Assembly (NCBI GenBank): GCA_903632075.3
Contig: CAHIKZ030000253.1
Span: 684,001 to 748,000 of the forward strand
Reading direction: 5' to 3'
DNA length: 64,000 nt
DNA from: Acanthosepion pharaonis
Taxonomy: Eukaryota > Mollusca > Cephalopoda > Sepiida > Sepiidae
Shown in pieces: positions 1 to 9,689 of this stretch. Below the pieces are notes generated by a model. The model made no database searches, had not been told where the DNA came from, and was given only the letters and a program-made list of their open reading frames with translations. The position numbers and the translations under genes were made by a program. How positions within the stretch are numbered: the stretch's first letter is position 1; the number at the start of each line of letters is the position of its first letter.

Positions 1-272
1 GGAATGAAAAATTTGTTGAAGGAAAAAATTGTAGTAAAAAAAGGAGTTTGCAGTAAAAAAAAAAGAAAGAAAGAAAAGAAAAAACAGGAAATGAAGAAAA
101 GGCCTCAAAAATGGGAGGAGGGAATCAAAATGGGAGAAATGGAAGAAAAAAAGGAAAATCAAAAAATTAAGAATGATAAAGGAAGAGAAGAAAAAGAAAC
201 ACGGATATAAAAGGAAAAGGAAATAGAAAAAAAATGGGACGAATGTAAGACATAAAAAGAAAAACAAACAAA

Positions 273-307
<35 letters not shown>

Positions 308-316
308 AGAAAGAAT

Positions 317-349
<33 letters not shown>

Positions 350-660
350 GAAGCAACGAAGGTTGGAAGCTAAAGAAAGGAAAGGAAAGAAAATACAGAA
401 AAGAAGGCAGGAACGAAAGAAGAACGGAAATCAAATAAAAGGGAAACAAGAGATGAGAAATAATTGATGCAGAAAGACAAATAGAAAAGGTAAAGGGTGT
501 TTGAAAGAAGGAACAAATTGCCGGAAAGGGAAATGTAAGAAAATCTAAAATGAATGTAAGAAGAAAAAAGAGAAGGGAAGACGAGGAATAATGAAGGAAA
601 GATGAAAGAAGGCTTTAAACTTATGAGGAAAGCAAGGCCGCCCTAAACGGGGAAGAAAAA
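1..660. repeat. Purine-rich low-complexity DNA with (AAAT)n and (GAAA)n tracts
   Basis: The plus strand is almost all A and G. An (AAAT)n tract lies at about 267-307 and a (GAAA)n tract at about 307-346. Open frames here on either strand translate to K/E-rich or F/S/L-rich runs and are composition artefacts. I see no gene. Confidence 0.85.
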
Positions 661-680
661 ACAGAATCGAGTGATAAAAA

Positions 681-1831
681 GACAGGAAGGAAGTAGGATA
701 GAAGGAAAGAAGAAATAGAGAAGAAGAAAGGTAAAAAATAAAGAAATATTAGGCGGAGAGGTAAGAAAGTAAACCAGGAATTTAAGGTAAAAAGGAAAAA
801 AGGAAAAACACGGAGACTAAAAAACTGTAAAAAAGAAAATCAGAAGGTAAGAGGTTAGAGTTAGAAAGAAATAAACAGCTTTTATATTACGCCTGTGGAC
901 GTACACGGCCTCTTCATTTGTTAACAGATTTTCTTGTATGTATCTAGACAAACCATTCGGATACACATCTACCTCGATAGAAGCAGCAGATATTTTGGCC
1001 ACTCCTCTTGCATCGTCTGCATTCTTGGGTTTTCGTATGGACTGCGTTTTATCGGGAATTCACAATTACTTTCTTGGATATGATCATTTCGTCTATAGGA
1101 AAGTAGTTTTTTTTCCCAGAACTTATCAATACAAATACATTTACAAAAAATGAATAAACTCTCATTTACAGAATTTTTAAATAATTAATATAAGTATGAT
1201 ATAATTTAAATTATAAACTTAGTATTTGAAAATTTTATTAATATAATATGGATATAACGTGATTGATTATATATAAATAGAGTAAATGAAATTAATATTT
1301 TACTTATTTTTTTACTGTAACTTTCCTATATAGTTATTGATGTAGTATTGAATGAATTAATATTAACATCTTTTTATAAAACTATTAATTTTAAATTATT
1401 ACTCCCATTCTATAATAATTTTAAGCTCCTCTCTAAAAAGCCTTTTTTTAAGCTCCTCTCTAAATAGCCTTTTTTTTTGTTCATTCTTCTTTCATGCACA
1501 GGTGTTGATAGCTTACATTTATGCATCCATTTTCAACCATGGCGTTTATCTGTACCTGACACAACCAAAACCACCTTAGGTCCCTTACCCCTCTATATCT
1601 ATATAACTCCCTTCTCTATTATAGGCGAATTCTTACTCCCTCTCTTTTTATTCTTTCCTTTCTCTTTTTTCCTTCTTTCTTTCCTTTGCTTTTCAAATTT
1701 CCTGTGAAGAAACGTGAGATTTTATTCATTTTAGTAAATGTATTTGCATTGATAAGTCCAGGGAAAACTACTTTCCCATGGACGAAATGATAATCTGTAT
1801 GAGGTAAATCGTTTTGATCTTATTAATTGTA

Positions 1832-1893
<62 letters not shown>

Positions 1894-2410
1894 GCGCGCG
1901 TGTATGCATATACATGCGTGCCTGTGTGTTTTAGAGTACAAAATAAGAAAATAAATTTATAAATCGAACAAATCGAAACATGGTTTTGTCCAAGAAAGTA
2001 ATTGTGAATTCCCGATAAAACGCAGTCCAATACGAAAACCCAAGAATGCAGACGATGCAAAAGGAGTGGCCAAAATATCTGCTGCTTCTATCGAAGCAGA
2101 TTTGTATCCGAATGGTTTGTCTAGATACATACAAGAAAATCTGTTAACAAATGAAGAGGCCGTGTACGTCCACAGGCGTAATATAAAAGCTGTTTATTTC
2201 TTTCTAACTCTAACCTCTTACCTTCTGATTTTCTTTTTACAGTTTTTTAGTCTCCGTGTCTTTCCTTCCTTCCTTTTCTCCTTTTACCTTAAATTCCTGG
2301 CTTACTTTCTTACCTCTCCGCCTAATATTTCTTTCTTCTTTATTATTTCACCTTTCTTCTTCTCTATTTTTCTTTTCCTTCTATCTATTTCCTTCCTCCT
2401 TTTTGTCTCT

Positions 2411-2415
<5 letters not shown>
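681..2415. repeat. Long inverted repeat (foldback), arms 681-1145 and 1730-2415
   Basis: The sequence at 681-1145 reappears as its reverse complement at about 1730-2415 with high identity. Both arms can be read as a short frame starting MAKISAASIE, but the similarity is at nucleotide level and extends well outside that frame. The right arm is interrupted at about 1795-1985 by DNA holding a (CA)n(CG)n tract. The spacer (1146-1729) is AT-rich and contains a tandem copy of a segment starting AAGCTCCTCTCTAAA. No transposase is visible, so this looks like a non-autonomous foldback element or an inverted duplication. The family is unknown to me. Confidence 0.8.
1834..1900. repeat. (CA)n followed by (CG)5
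   Basis: About 28 CA units run directly into CGCGCGCGCG, then TGTATGCATATACATGCGTG. This is alternating purine-pyrimidine DNA throughout. It lies in the insertion that splits the right arm of the flanking inverted repeat. Confidence 0.95.
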
Positions 2416-2418
<3 letters not shown>

Positions 2419-2464
<46 letters not shown>

Positions 2465-2540
2465 TAAAAGACAGGAAGGAGGTAGGATAGAAGGAAAGAA
2501 GAAATAGAGAAGAAGAAAGGTGAAATAATAAAGAAGAAAG

Positions 2541-2575
<35 letters not shown>
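2419..2575. repeat. (TA)n tracts with an extra inverted copy between them
   Basis: (TA)n tracts lie at 2419-2448 and 2543-2575. Between them, 2462-2545 repeats in inverted orientation the segment at about 2330-2415, and in direct orientation the segment at about 675-745. The right end of the larger inverted repeat is therefore itself palindromic around the (TA)n at 2419-2448. Confidence 0.8.
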
Positions 2576-2580
<5 letters not shown>

Positions 2581-2865
2581 GCAAAGTGATACCTATGATT
2601 TAGAATGTATTTTTAAAAGAAAAAAATATTTCTTGAAGCTTTTATTTTAGTTTTAATAATTCCAGGCTAATAAATTAAATTTAATATTTTCAAAAACAAA
2701 ATAATTTTGTGCATTTCAAACCGAATTTAAATTGATTAGAACCATTTTTTCTCATTATCTGTAAAATCTTCCATATTGACAAATTTATCAACACAATATA
2801 ATTCTCTTTATTAAAAATACATTTACAAAAATAAAATGTATTTTTCTGAAACGTTATTTGAGGAA

Positions 2866-2942
2866 GATGAAGAGGAAGCAACGTCGGTCTAGTCAGTATG
2901 TAGATTTGATGGGTGACCGCTTGTGAATATCAGGTGCGGTAA
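2866..2942 (+). repeat. 5S rRNA-derived segment (3' half), SINE3-like or 5S pseudogene
   Basis: The stretch carries recognisable 5S rRNA 3'-half blocks in order: GCAACGTCGG, a diverged TAGTCAGTA, GATGGGTGACCGC and a CAGGTGCGGTAA block matching the GGGTGCTGTA end. There is a small insertion before GATGGGTGACC and scattered substitutions. The 5' half, which holds the start of the internal Pol III promoter, is not recognisable. The DNA after it (to about 3040) contains no 5S spacer or terminator that I recognise. It is therefore not a working 5S gene: either a 5S-headed SINE fragment or a 5S pseudogene. Confidence 0.75.
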
Positions 2943-3536
2943 TCTTGAATGCGTGGGCGCTGTAAAGTATAACGACTCAGAATTGGTGATCGGAGAGCCG
3001 AATTGCAATTCTAGTCGGGTTGGTTATACTTCTACTTATAATTCTCTTCTTCCCCATATATGGGTTAATTACTAGGACTCGTATCAGTAAATCATTATTA
3101 TCTCCAAAAATACCTTACAAAATAAAAAACATGGCTTTAAATCCTCTGCAAAATGGGAATAAACCGTAAAAAATTCAATGAAACTAATATTAAAACAAAC
3201 ATTTTCATTTGTGATGAAGATTTTTCATTGTTTTATCAATTTAGCTACGGAGAAGAATCGATTGAGTAATGTCAAGGATGCCACATTCTGAGCTGATGAT
3301 TTGTTTTCATTAATTGTAAAGCTATTTTGCGTAAGAATTTCAAACAATTTCATTCTTATAAATAAAGATTTTTTTGTGGGATTGATGCAATTGTCTAACA
3401 GATGAGAGGTTATGTGTTTATATTTTGGTAAAATTTAATCCCAGGTCTGTCTGACATTGAACTCACCAGTTTGTTTTTGCTTTTTCTTAGGCAAGAAAGG
3501 GTCGTGAGGGTGATTCTGATATATATATATATATAT

Positions 3537-4214
3537 ATTCATGAATTATTCACACAAAAACAAATGCAAAGGTTAATGATTTAATTGGCGAGAAATCCAC
3601 CGTCGCAAACAATTCAAATAATATACAAAAACCTCCGAATCCGTTATGAATGAAATGATCCTTGTTTCTAATAAATTTCTGCCGTATTAGTTCTTATTTT
3701 TTTAAAAACTTTCGTCTGTTCCTACAAAAGTTATAGAATAGATGTTGTTCGAATTTTTCTCTTAAATTGACAGAAAAATTTATGTAATCGCAGTTATTAT
3801 CCAAAAATATAGTTCTATTTGACAGAAAAATTTATTGTTTTTGTTCATCGCATATTTGTATATGAACGCACAACTTTAAAAATTTAAATCAAACTCAGCG
3901 TTGCTACTGAGCGCCAAAAACAATAACTCATTTCCAATAGCATTTTTTACAACAATACATATATTTTCGTTGTCCTCTTATTACTAAGAGAAAAAACAAG
4001 AACAACATCTATTCTATATGAAGATGTCAGGAACAGACGAAAGCTTGTAGTAAAAAATAAGAACTAATACGGCAGAAATTTATAGAAACAAGGATCATTT
4101 CATTCATAACGGATTCGGAGGTTTTGTATATTATTTGAATTGTTTGCGACGATGGATTTTCGCCAATTAAATCATTAACCTTTGCATTTGTTTTTGTGTG
4201 AATAATTCATGAAT
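3537..4214. mobile_element. 678-bp foldback MITE-like element with ~230-bp terminal inverted repeats
   Basis: The left arm (3537 to about 3768) starts ATTCATGAATTATTCACAC. The right arm (about 3990-4214) ends with its reverse complement, GTGTGAATAATTCATGAAT. Similarity continues inward for about 230 bp with few differences. The spacer of about 220 bp repeats GACAGAAAAATTTAT. The element is bounded by (TA)n on the left and AT-rich DNA with (TA)n on the right. No coding capacity is seen. Length, symmetry and a TA-rich target fit a long-TIR MITE, but I cannot name the family. Confidence 0.85.
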
Positions 4215-4241
4215 TTGTAAATTGATTGCACGTTTATCGTA

Positions 4242-4349
4242 ATATATATATATATATATATATATATGAAGAGAGAGATAACGAAGGAAAGAATGAAAGA
4301 GAGAGATAGAGATAGAGATAGAGAGAGATATAGATAGATAGATAGATAA

Positions 4350-4413
<64 letters not shown>

Positions 4414-4531
4414 ACGTGTTCTGAAAATTCTGACCTACTTCTATATTTTAAAAATTCTATATTGTGAAATTCGTTATTGAAACACTGCTTTTAGGAATAT
4501 TTTGGGCTGATACCTTTTCAACATTCCTTTC

Positions 4532-4591
<60 letters not shown>
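4242..4591. repeat. Microsatellites: (TA)n, (GA)n/(GATA)n, (TA)n
   Basis: (TA)n lies at about 4242-4266. A GA/GATA-rich block follows to about 4411, ending in a pure (GA)n tract. A (TA)n of about 59 bp lies at 4533-4591. The frame reading through it is a repeat artefact. Confidence 0.95.
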
Positions 4592-4594
<3 letters not shown>

Positions 4595-5254
4595 TGTGTG
4601 TATGTGTGCCCATATTTTGTCTCTCTCTCTCTCCTCTTTTTCTGTATCAGTAGACAGAGAGAATCGAAAGCGTAAGAAGTAAAACTTTAAAACTTCTCAT
4701 TAAATATATATAATTCCGAAATCCCTAAGAGACTCACACCGAACTCCACAAATATCCAGTTGCACAAAACTTTTAATTATGAATTACGTGCTGATTGCCT
4801 TTTAATTACTCAGTGTATTTCCTAATTTGAAAAGCTCCTTTTTGAAAACCATTTATAAAGTTTCCAGCTGATTAAAATATCGAATTTATTCTTTTTCCAA
4901 AGTTTACATTTATCTTAACCAAATTAAGGGATATAAAAAGAAAATGTCGGTAAGAAGATTGTGTTCCGTCAATTTGATAATAACTGAGATACTGCTAACC
5001 TTGAGAATCTGCTTTTGAAATCCTGGCTCTACCTGACAATGAAAATCAATTGGTGATAAATAAGCGGTTATGTCAGTCAAAAAGTACGACATAAATTGAT
5101 TGTGTTGCGCTCATTTTCCAAAATAGGAAGGGTAGCATTAGCAATACGAACTTATAAATGTTTTCGAACATCATTCTCCTGTAATAGATTTAAATAATTA
5201 GCTATTTGAGTTGTCAAGCAAACATCTATCAACTCTGGTATAAATACTTGCTTT
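4592..5254. other. AT-rich DNA, nothing recognised
   Basis: No coding, RNA or repeat structure stands out. Short open frames match no family I know. Confidence 0.6.
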
Positions 5255-5391
5255 ACATTTTTATGTTTAACGTTCTTTTTTATAGATACAAGTATTTAAG
5301 TAAATGCTCTGTTTATAATAAACAGTATTAAATAACATTTACCGGCCTGAATGTATCTATCTATAAAAAAGAACGTTAAACATAAAAATGT
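5255..5391. mobile_element. 137-bp mini foldback with perfect 34-bp inverted arms
   Basis: Positions 5255-5288 are the exact reverse complement of 5358-5391, with a spacer of about 69 bp. The left arm begins ACATTTTTATGTTTAACG. There is no coding capacity. It fits a very small MITE or a hairpin relic. No clear target-site duplication was found by eye. Confidence 0.75.
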
Positions 5392-5960
5392 CTTTAATAA
5401 ATAATTTGTCGGACTTTGTCCATTTCTTAATATATATATATATATCAGCCTGTTCTTTATCTGTCTAAAATAAGAACAAATTTAGTTTTCAACTAAATAT
5501 CTGCTGACTAGAGAATTACTGGAACATAAAGTACGCATTTTTTTGTAAATAATGTGTTTATTATTAGAAAATAGAGCATTGATAGTCAAATAGATGAAGA
5601 TAAAAATTGAAAGATTTATCGCTGACGACAAGTGGTTTTCTCATCACGTATGATAGGTTAACATCGAACGCAATAAAGACATTATGAAAATGATAATTAC
5701 AGGACTAATGCATTATTTCATGTTAAAGCCAGAACAGCTTTAATATTGAGCACATGCGTAGGTGACCTCACAACAAAATGCCTGACCATATAAGATTATC
5801 GGCAAACAAAGACACGAGGTTTAATAATCTTTTTGCGTGCTTACCGCAGAATCCAAGTTTCTGTCCCAAAGCAATTAACCGAAGAACACAACGCATGCGT
5901 ATTTCTTTTCAGCTTTGTTGAATACAACAGGGTGCACATCATGGGTACATTCTGGTGCAC
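5392..5960. other. Unassigned DNA with one short (TA)n
   Basis: (TA)n at about 5430-5446; otherwise unique-looking, with no recognised feature. Confidence 0.55.
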
Positions 5961-5961
5961 A

Positions 5962-6160
5962 TCATGAAGGATAATGAGACACTTGGATGCATTAAGTAAC
6001 ACTTTGGTTCAATTGCCAGAAAGCATTCATTGTCACCAGACTCACCCCCACCCCGCTGCTAAGCAATTCAAAGTTCAACAACCAGCGAAGAAAATGACGA
6101 CAATTGGATTCTGGAAAGCAAAAGAATTGCTGCTTGTGGACGATATTCCGTATGTTTAGA
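5962..6160 (+). pseudogene. Mariner-type transposase fragment (DDE domain, around the catalytic FWD block)
   Basis: Read in more than one frame, the segment follows the mariner order: a decayed GDETW block (read here as DNET), then HCHQTHPHP corresponding to the W-H-x-D-S-P region, then FKVQQPAKKM and IGFWKAKELLLVDDI. The last corresponds to the FWD-x-x-G-v-LL-i-D-y-L block of mariner transposases. The FWD aspartate has become Lys (FWK), one frameshift is needed, and nothing convincing remains downstream, so the copy is dead. The assignment rests on motif order, not a search. Terminal inverted repeats were not located. Confidence 0.5.
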
Positions 6161-6462
6161 ATGTTAATGTAATCAGATACTGAGAAATGTGTTTGCTGAA
6201 GGAGGCTAGAATATAGCGCCAGTTATAAGGCTAAGCTTATTTGGTTCTAACTTGTCTCTTTTGAGCCTGACAAACAATATTTTCCGAAAAGCTCTACAAT
6301 ACTGGTGACGCGGTTGCTGCAGAAATACAAGGGAGGCTCCAGTCGCCTTAAGCTATGTTCTCGGAGGTAATCCTCTTGTATCAATCTTCATGGCGATTAC
6401 GATAGAAAAACTAAGTAGCGTGGCTAACATATGCGCATTATCTTTCTATATTAAGTAATATG

Positions 6463-6551
6463 TTCTTTATTCTTTCTGTCTCTCTCTCTGTCTCACTGTC
6501 TGTCTGTCTGTCTGTCTCTTTCTCCCTCTCTCTCTCTTCCTACACACACAC

Positions 6552-6631
<80 letters not shown>
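6463..6631. repeat. (TCTG)n/(TC)n, (CA)n and (TA)n tracts
   Basis: A TC/TCTG-rich block at 6463-6535 is followed by (CA)n with an internal CGCGCGCG at 6541-6600, then (TA)n to about 6631. This composite sits immediately left of the palindromic element at 6661-6861, and a (CA)n(TA)n tract follows it on the right as well. Confidence 0.95.
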
Positions 6632-6632
<1 letters not shown>

Positions 6633-6660
6633 CAAATATATGTATATATATCCGACAGTA

Positions 6661-6857
6661 TGAAGAAAAATATACGGAAAAAGCAAACAAAAATCTTAAT
6701 ATGCAATTATGCTGTTTTAATGTTAATATAATGTCAACGTCGAATATGTCCTGAAGATGGTCTACTAGACCGAAACGTCCGACGTTGACATTATATTAAC
6801 ATTAAAACAGCATAATTGCATATTAGGATTTTTGTTTGTTTTTTTCGCATATTTTTC

Positions 6858-6861
<4 letters not shown>
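6661..6861. mobile_element. 201-bp palindromic element (82-bp arms) with a hammerhead-like loop
   Basis: The left arm 6661-6742 and right arm 6780-6861 are inverted copies differing at only a few positions. The 37-nt loop holds CTGAAGA and, after a perfect 5-bp hairpin (GGTCT, loop ACT, AGACC), GAAAC. Both sides abut microsatellites: (CA)n(TA)n on the left, (CA)n(TA)n at 6862-6920 on the right. There is no open reading frame. This is a very compact non-autonomous element or hairpin. The hammerhead-like core is annotated separately. Confidence 0.8.
6746..6791 (+). ncRNA. Hammerhead-ribozyme-like motif (one extra base in the core)
   Basis: The parts are in hammerhead order. Stem I is ATGTC (6746-6750) pairing with GACAT (6787-6791). 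The core is CTGAAGA (CUGANGA). Stem II is GGTCT/AGACC with loop ACT. GAA comes next, then stem III ACGT/ACGT with loop CCG, and U at the cleavage position, giving GUU. The departure from consensus is one unpaired U between CUGANGA and stem II. The longer 82-bp arms would compete with stem I. Hammerheads are known from Penelope-like retroelements. Activity here is unproven. Confidence 0.4.
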
Positions 6862-6921
<60 letters not shown>

Positions 6922-6925
6922 CATA
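6862..6925. repeat. (CA)n then (TA)n
   Basis: (CA)n of about 38 bp followed by (TA)n of about 20 bp, directly abutting the right arm of the palindromic element. Confidence 0.95.
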
Positions 6926-7179
6926 TATAGAGTTTATGCAAATTTAGGTAATCCGTATGGGTAGACCTGAGGAGGATGATATCCAGAGAGCTCAATGTAA
7001 AATTCAGAGCAAATATGTTTGAATAAAAGACAGACCACGTTAAGATTCCATGTAATAAGCTATTTCACCATAACCCCTTTAACAGGGTTCTGGATCATCA
7101 GACTTTACTTCCAAAAGCTGAAATGAAAAATGAGAAGAAATTCACACGTTTTTTACGGACCTCATCAAGTATACGCAAA

Positions 7180-7422
7180 GTTAACGAAGTTAACCATCGC
7201 CAATCCTTCAAAAATAAATGTAAAAAAAACCAAACAGCACTATCAAACCATTATTGTTTTTTGTTGGAGAGTGGCCTAACACAACAAATAAAGTGGAGAA
7301 TAATATCAAGAGCCAGAATCAAACATAAAGATCCAGACATACTACTAAATAGACACAATGAACTAGTTTTTAAATGCCGGCACAAAAACAGCCTAAACCT
7401 AAGCAAGTACACTAAGAAATAA
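7180..7422 (+). pseudogene. Penelope-like element: C-terminal GIY-YIG endonuclease fragment
   Basis: The open frame 7123-7422 begins inside the inverted-repeat arm. Its element-derived part starts at about 7180 with HRQSFKN, followed by QTALSNHY (family T-x-LS-x-yiW), IKWRIISRARI (family i-x-W-x-ii-x-x-A) and ILLNRHNELVFKCRHKN (family lLNkR-E-x-x-x-x-CRH). This is the C-terminal half of the GIY-YIG module of Penelope retroelements, which nicks DNA to prime reverse transcription. The GIY-YIG residues themselves and the C-x-LCL-x-EK block are missing. It is a truncated relic. Confidence 0.65.
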
Positions 7423-7499
7423 TCATATAGGAACAGCAATTTTGAATGTCTTATATTCCCTTTGTTTTTAGAAATATTACTATGCACACGTGAACGCTA

Positions 7500-8130
7500 A
7501 CACATGACTATATGTATACAGCTATGATAATGTATTTGCACACTGAGACACCTGTTGATATGTACATGTATATGTTTTTATACGGAAAAAGAAGCATACC
7601 AGTTTTTTTGTTTTTTTTTGTGAGTGTGGAGATGTACAATTAGATAGGTACTTATATGTTTTGCCATAAATATGAAAGATCGGGTAATATTATATGTGTA
7701 AAGATATAGATAATGTAATTAAATACTGAGACAGTCTTCGAACGCAGGCATAAGTGGATGCACGGGTGGACATGAGGATAGGGACAAATACGTGGGTAGA
7801 TATATGTAAGTGCAAATTAACGCATATGTGGGTATGTAGATATTCTGCATATTGCGTATGCATATGCATATGTGTGTGTATGTATATGTATGTATGTATG
7901 CATATATGGGTGTGTGTATGTATGTGTATATGTGTATACGTATGGATGTGTAAATATATATATGTGCGTATGAATATATATGGATATGCAGATGTCCTTG
8001 TGTGTATATGTATATATGTAAGTATAAGTATATATGGAGATAGGTATGGAGACATGTGGATGTGCGTTTTCTCTGCAGGTGTATATGTGTAAAGATGGAA
8101 ATGTACATATATCGTTTCGTGTGAATGTGT
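7500..8130. repeat. TATG/TGTA-rich cryptically repetitive DNA
   Basis: Irregular repeats of TGTATATG and TATGTATG run for about 600 bp. Long frames on both strands (H/T/Y/I-rich on minus, C/V/Y-rich on plus) are products of this simple sequence and are not genes. Confidence 0.85.
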
Positions 8131-8950
8131 GTGTAGGTGTATATAGGAACTCATAGGCATATAAGAAGATATAGGTATGTGGTTACAAATAGGGGTTTAA
8201 GACATGTGTAGATAAGAAATTGTAAAGAAGGGCCTAATTTTCTGCTAGTGACATCTCTTCCAAATTTCTCCTCTAATATTCTCCAATTGGAAGTGAATTT
8301 TAAATAGCACGAAGGGAAAGTTTAGATTGGTATTTTAATTGAGATTAAAAGATACTATTCCAGTGTGGAGAATAAAATTATTTAAATGGGAATAACTGTT
8401 GATAATTGGATACATAAAAACAACCACGAGTTTACTTAATGAACAAAAATCAAAAACAATCACGAGTTTACTTAATGAACAAAAATCAAACGAATAAATG
8501 TCAACCTAACAAGCTATAAGATAAAAGTTTTAAGGAAAAAAAAATTACTAAATATAAATTGGATTGCTCTTTCAATGTTCTGTCTATGGATTTTTCCAAT
8601 CGACTGTTTCATAGAAAATACCCAAAACTCCACCGAATTTCAAATTAATTCCTTCGTAGATTGTTTTAAAATTTAGATATTTATCAAACCTTAACCTCCC
8701 AAATATGCACGTTAAAGTAACGCGAACTGACAACGTCTAAGAATTTGAATAAAACCTGTCGTGTAATTTATTGGGGTTGTTGTAACGTCTTCCTTTAATG
8801 TAGTTCTTATCGTTCACCCCTTAGCCACCTTTATCTAGAGACGAGACGCGTTAAATTTGAACAACATCCAGCCGACACACTGGGGTTAAAATAGGAAACT
8901 AAAATGATACATATGACACACTCATATCCTCTCTCCCACCTCACTTCCTC
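8131..8950. other. Unassigned interior of the inverted-repeat segment
   Basis: AT-rich DNA with a 35-bp direct repeat at about 8423-8490 (the CACGAGTTTACTTAATGAAC block occurs twice). No coding remnant was recognised. Confidence 0.6.
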
Positions 8951-9120
8951 ACTTCGTTAACTTTGCGTATACTTGATGAGGTCCGTAAAAACGTGTGAAT
9001 TTTTTTTTTTCATTTTCATTTCAGCTTTTGGAAGTAAAGTCTGATGATCCAGAACCCTGTTAAAGGGGTTATGGTGAAATAGCTTATTACATGGAATCTT
9101 AACGTGGTCTGTCTTTTATT

Positions 9121-9125
<5 letters not shown>

Positions 9126-9161
<36 letters not shown>
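9126..9161. repeat. (TA)n
   Basis: About 18 TA units directly outside the right arm of the 2.1-kb inverted-repeat segment. Confidence 0.95.
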
Positions 9162-9165
<4 letters not shown>

Positions 9166-9631
9166 ATGATATTTCCAGATCCAAAGAACCTTCTAACATA
9201 TTTTACATATTAGAAAATTCGTCTTAAGCCCATATGAGGCTGGATAAAAAAAGTAATGCACATTTCAATTACCCCCCTCTCCCTGATACATTTACAATAC
9301 CTTTGCTTTTCTTCTCTTCCCCCTTCTTCTGTTCTTCTTCACATCCCCCTCCTCCCTTTCTATTACACCCAACATCGTGCGTTCGTTTTGAAAATAACAA
9401 TACAGCGTCCATTATTTTTTTTTAAATAAAGCGTTAAGAGGTTAATTGATAAAAATCGCCTGAGGATAGCGTAAGTTTCAAACCAAAGTAGCAGATTCAA
9501 CTGACCTTCTGATTTTTAAAGTTAAAAGCACTACATATTATTTTTACTTTTATTTTAATTTTCATGCGTGTATTGAGCACTTTTTAATACTACTGTTTCC
9601 TGGTCTGATTCAACTCTAACCATTAACTTTT

Positions 9632-9635
<4 letters not shown>
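9162..9635. other. Unassigned DNA with a pyrimidine-rich patch
   Basis: A C/T-rich patch at about 9270-9380 produces a P/F/S-rich open frame with no recognisable homology. Nothing else stands out. Confidence 0.55.

Positions 9636-9684
<49 letters not shown>
9636..9684. repeat. (TA)n
   Basis: About 24 TA units immediately before a transposase relic. Confidence 0.95.
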
Positions 9685-9686
<2 letters not shown>

Positions 9687-9689
9687 GGT

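Larger units (their letters stand above)
7018..9124. mobile_element. 2.1-kb segment flanked by 173-bp inverted repeats (Penelope-related)
   Basis: Left arm 7018-7190 and right arm 8951-9124 are near-perfect inverted copies. The outer ends read GAATAAAAGACAGACCACG on the left and its complement on the right, followed by (TA)n at 9126-9161. Immediately inside the left arm is a Penelope GIY-YIG endonuclease tail (7191-7420). The interior then becomes TATG/TGTA-rich (7500-8130) and unassigned (8131-8950). A diverged copy of the arm lies at 11761-11862, also next to (TA)n. Inverted terminal copies are a known feature of Penelope-like elements. The assignment is inference from the enclosed coding remnant. 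Confidence 0.6.

Noticed and set aside
817..1002. MAKISAASIE... peptide shared by two open frames, apparently conserved
   Set aside because: The two frames are the two arms of an inverted repeat; identity is nucleotide-level and extends beyond the frame.
2866..2942. Functional 5S rRNA gene
   Set aside because: Only the 3' half is recognisable and it contains an insertion.
6467..6995. Long open frames rich in Y/I, C/V or H/T around CA/TA/TC tracts
   Set aside because: They are translations of microsatellites; the same kind appears at 2302-2584, 4464-4682, 25003-25269, 41367-41558 and 44741-45288.
7690..8160. 156-codon minus-strand open frame
   Set aside because: It comes from irregular TATG/TGTA repeats; composition is H/T/Y/I only and there is no domain.
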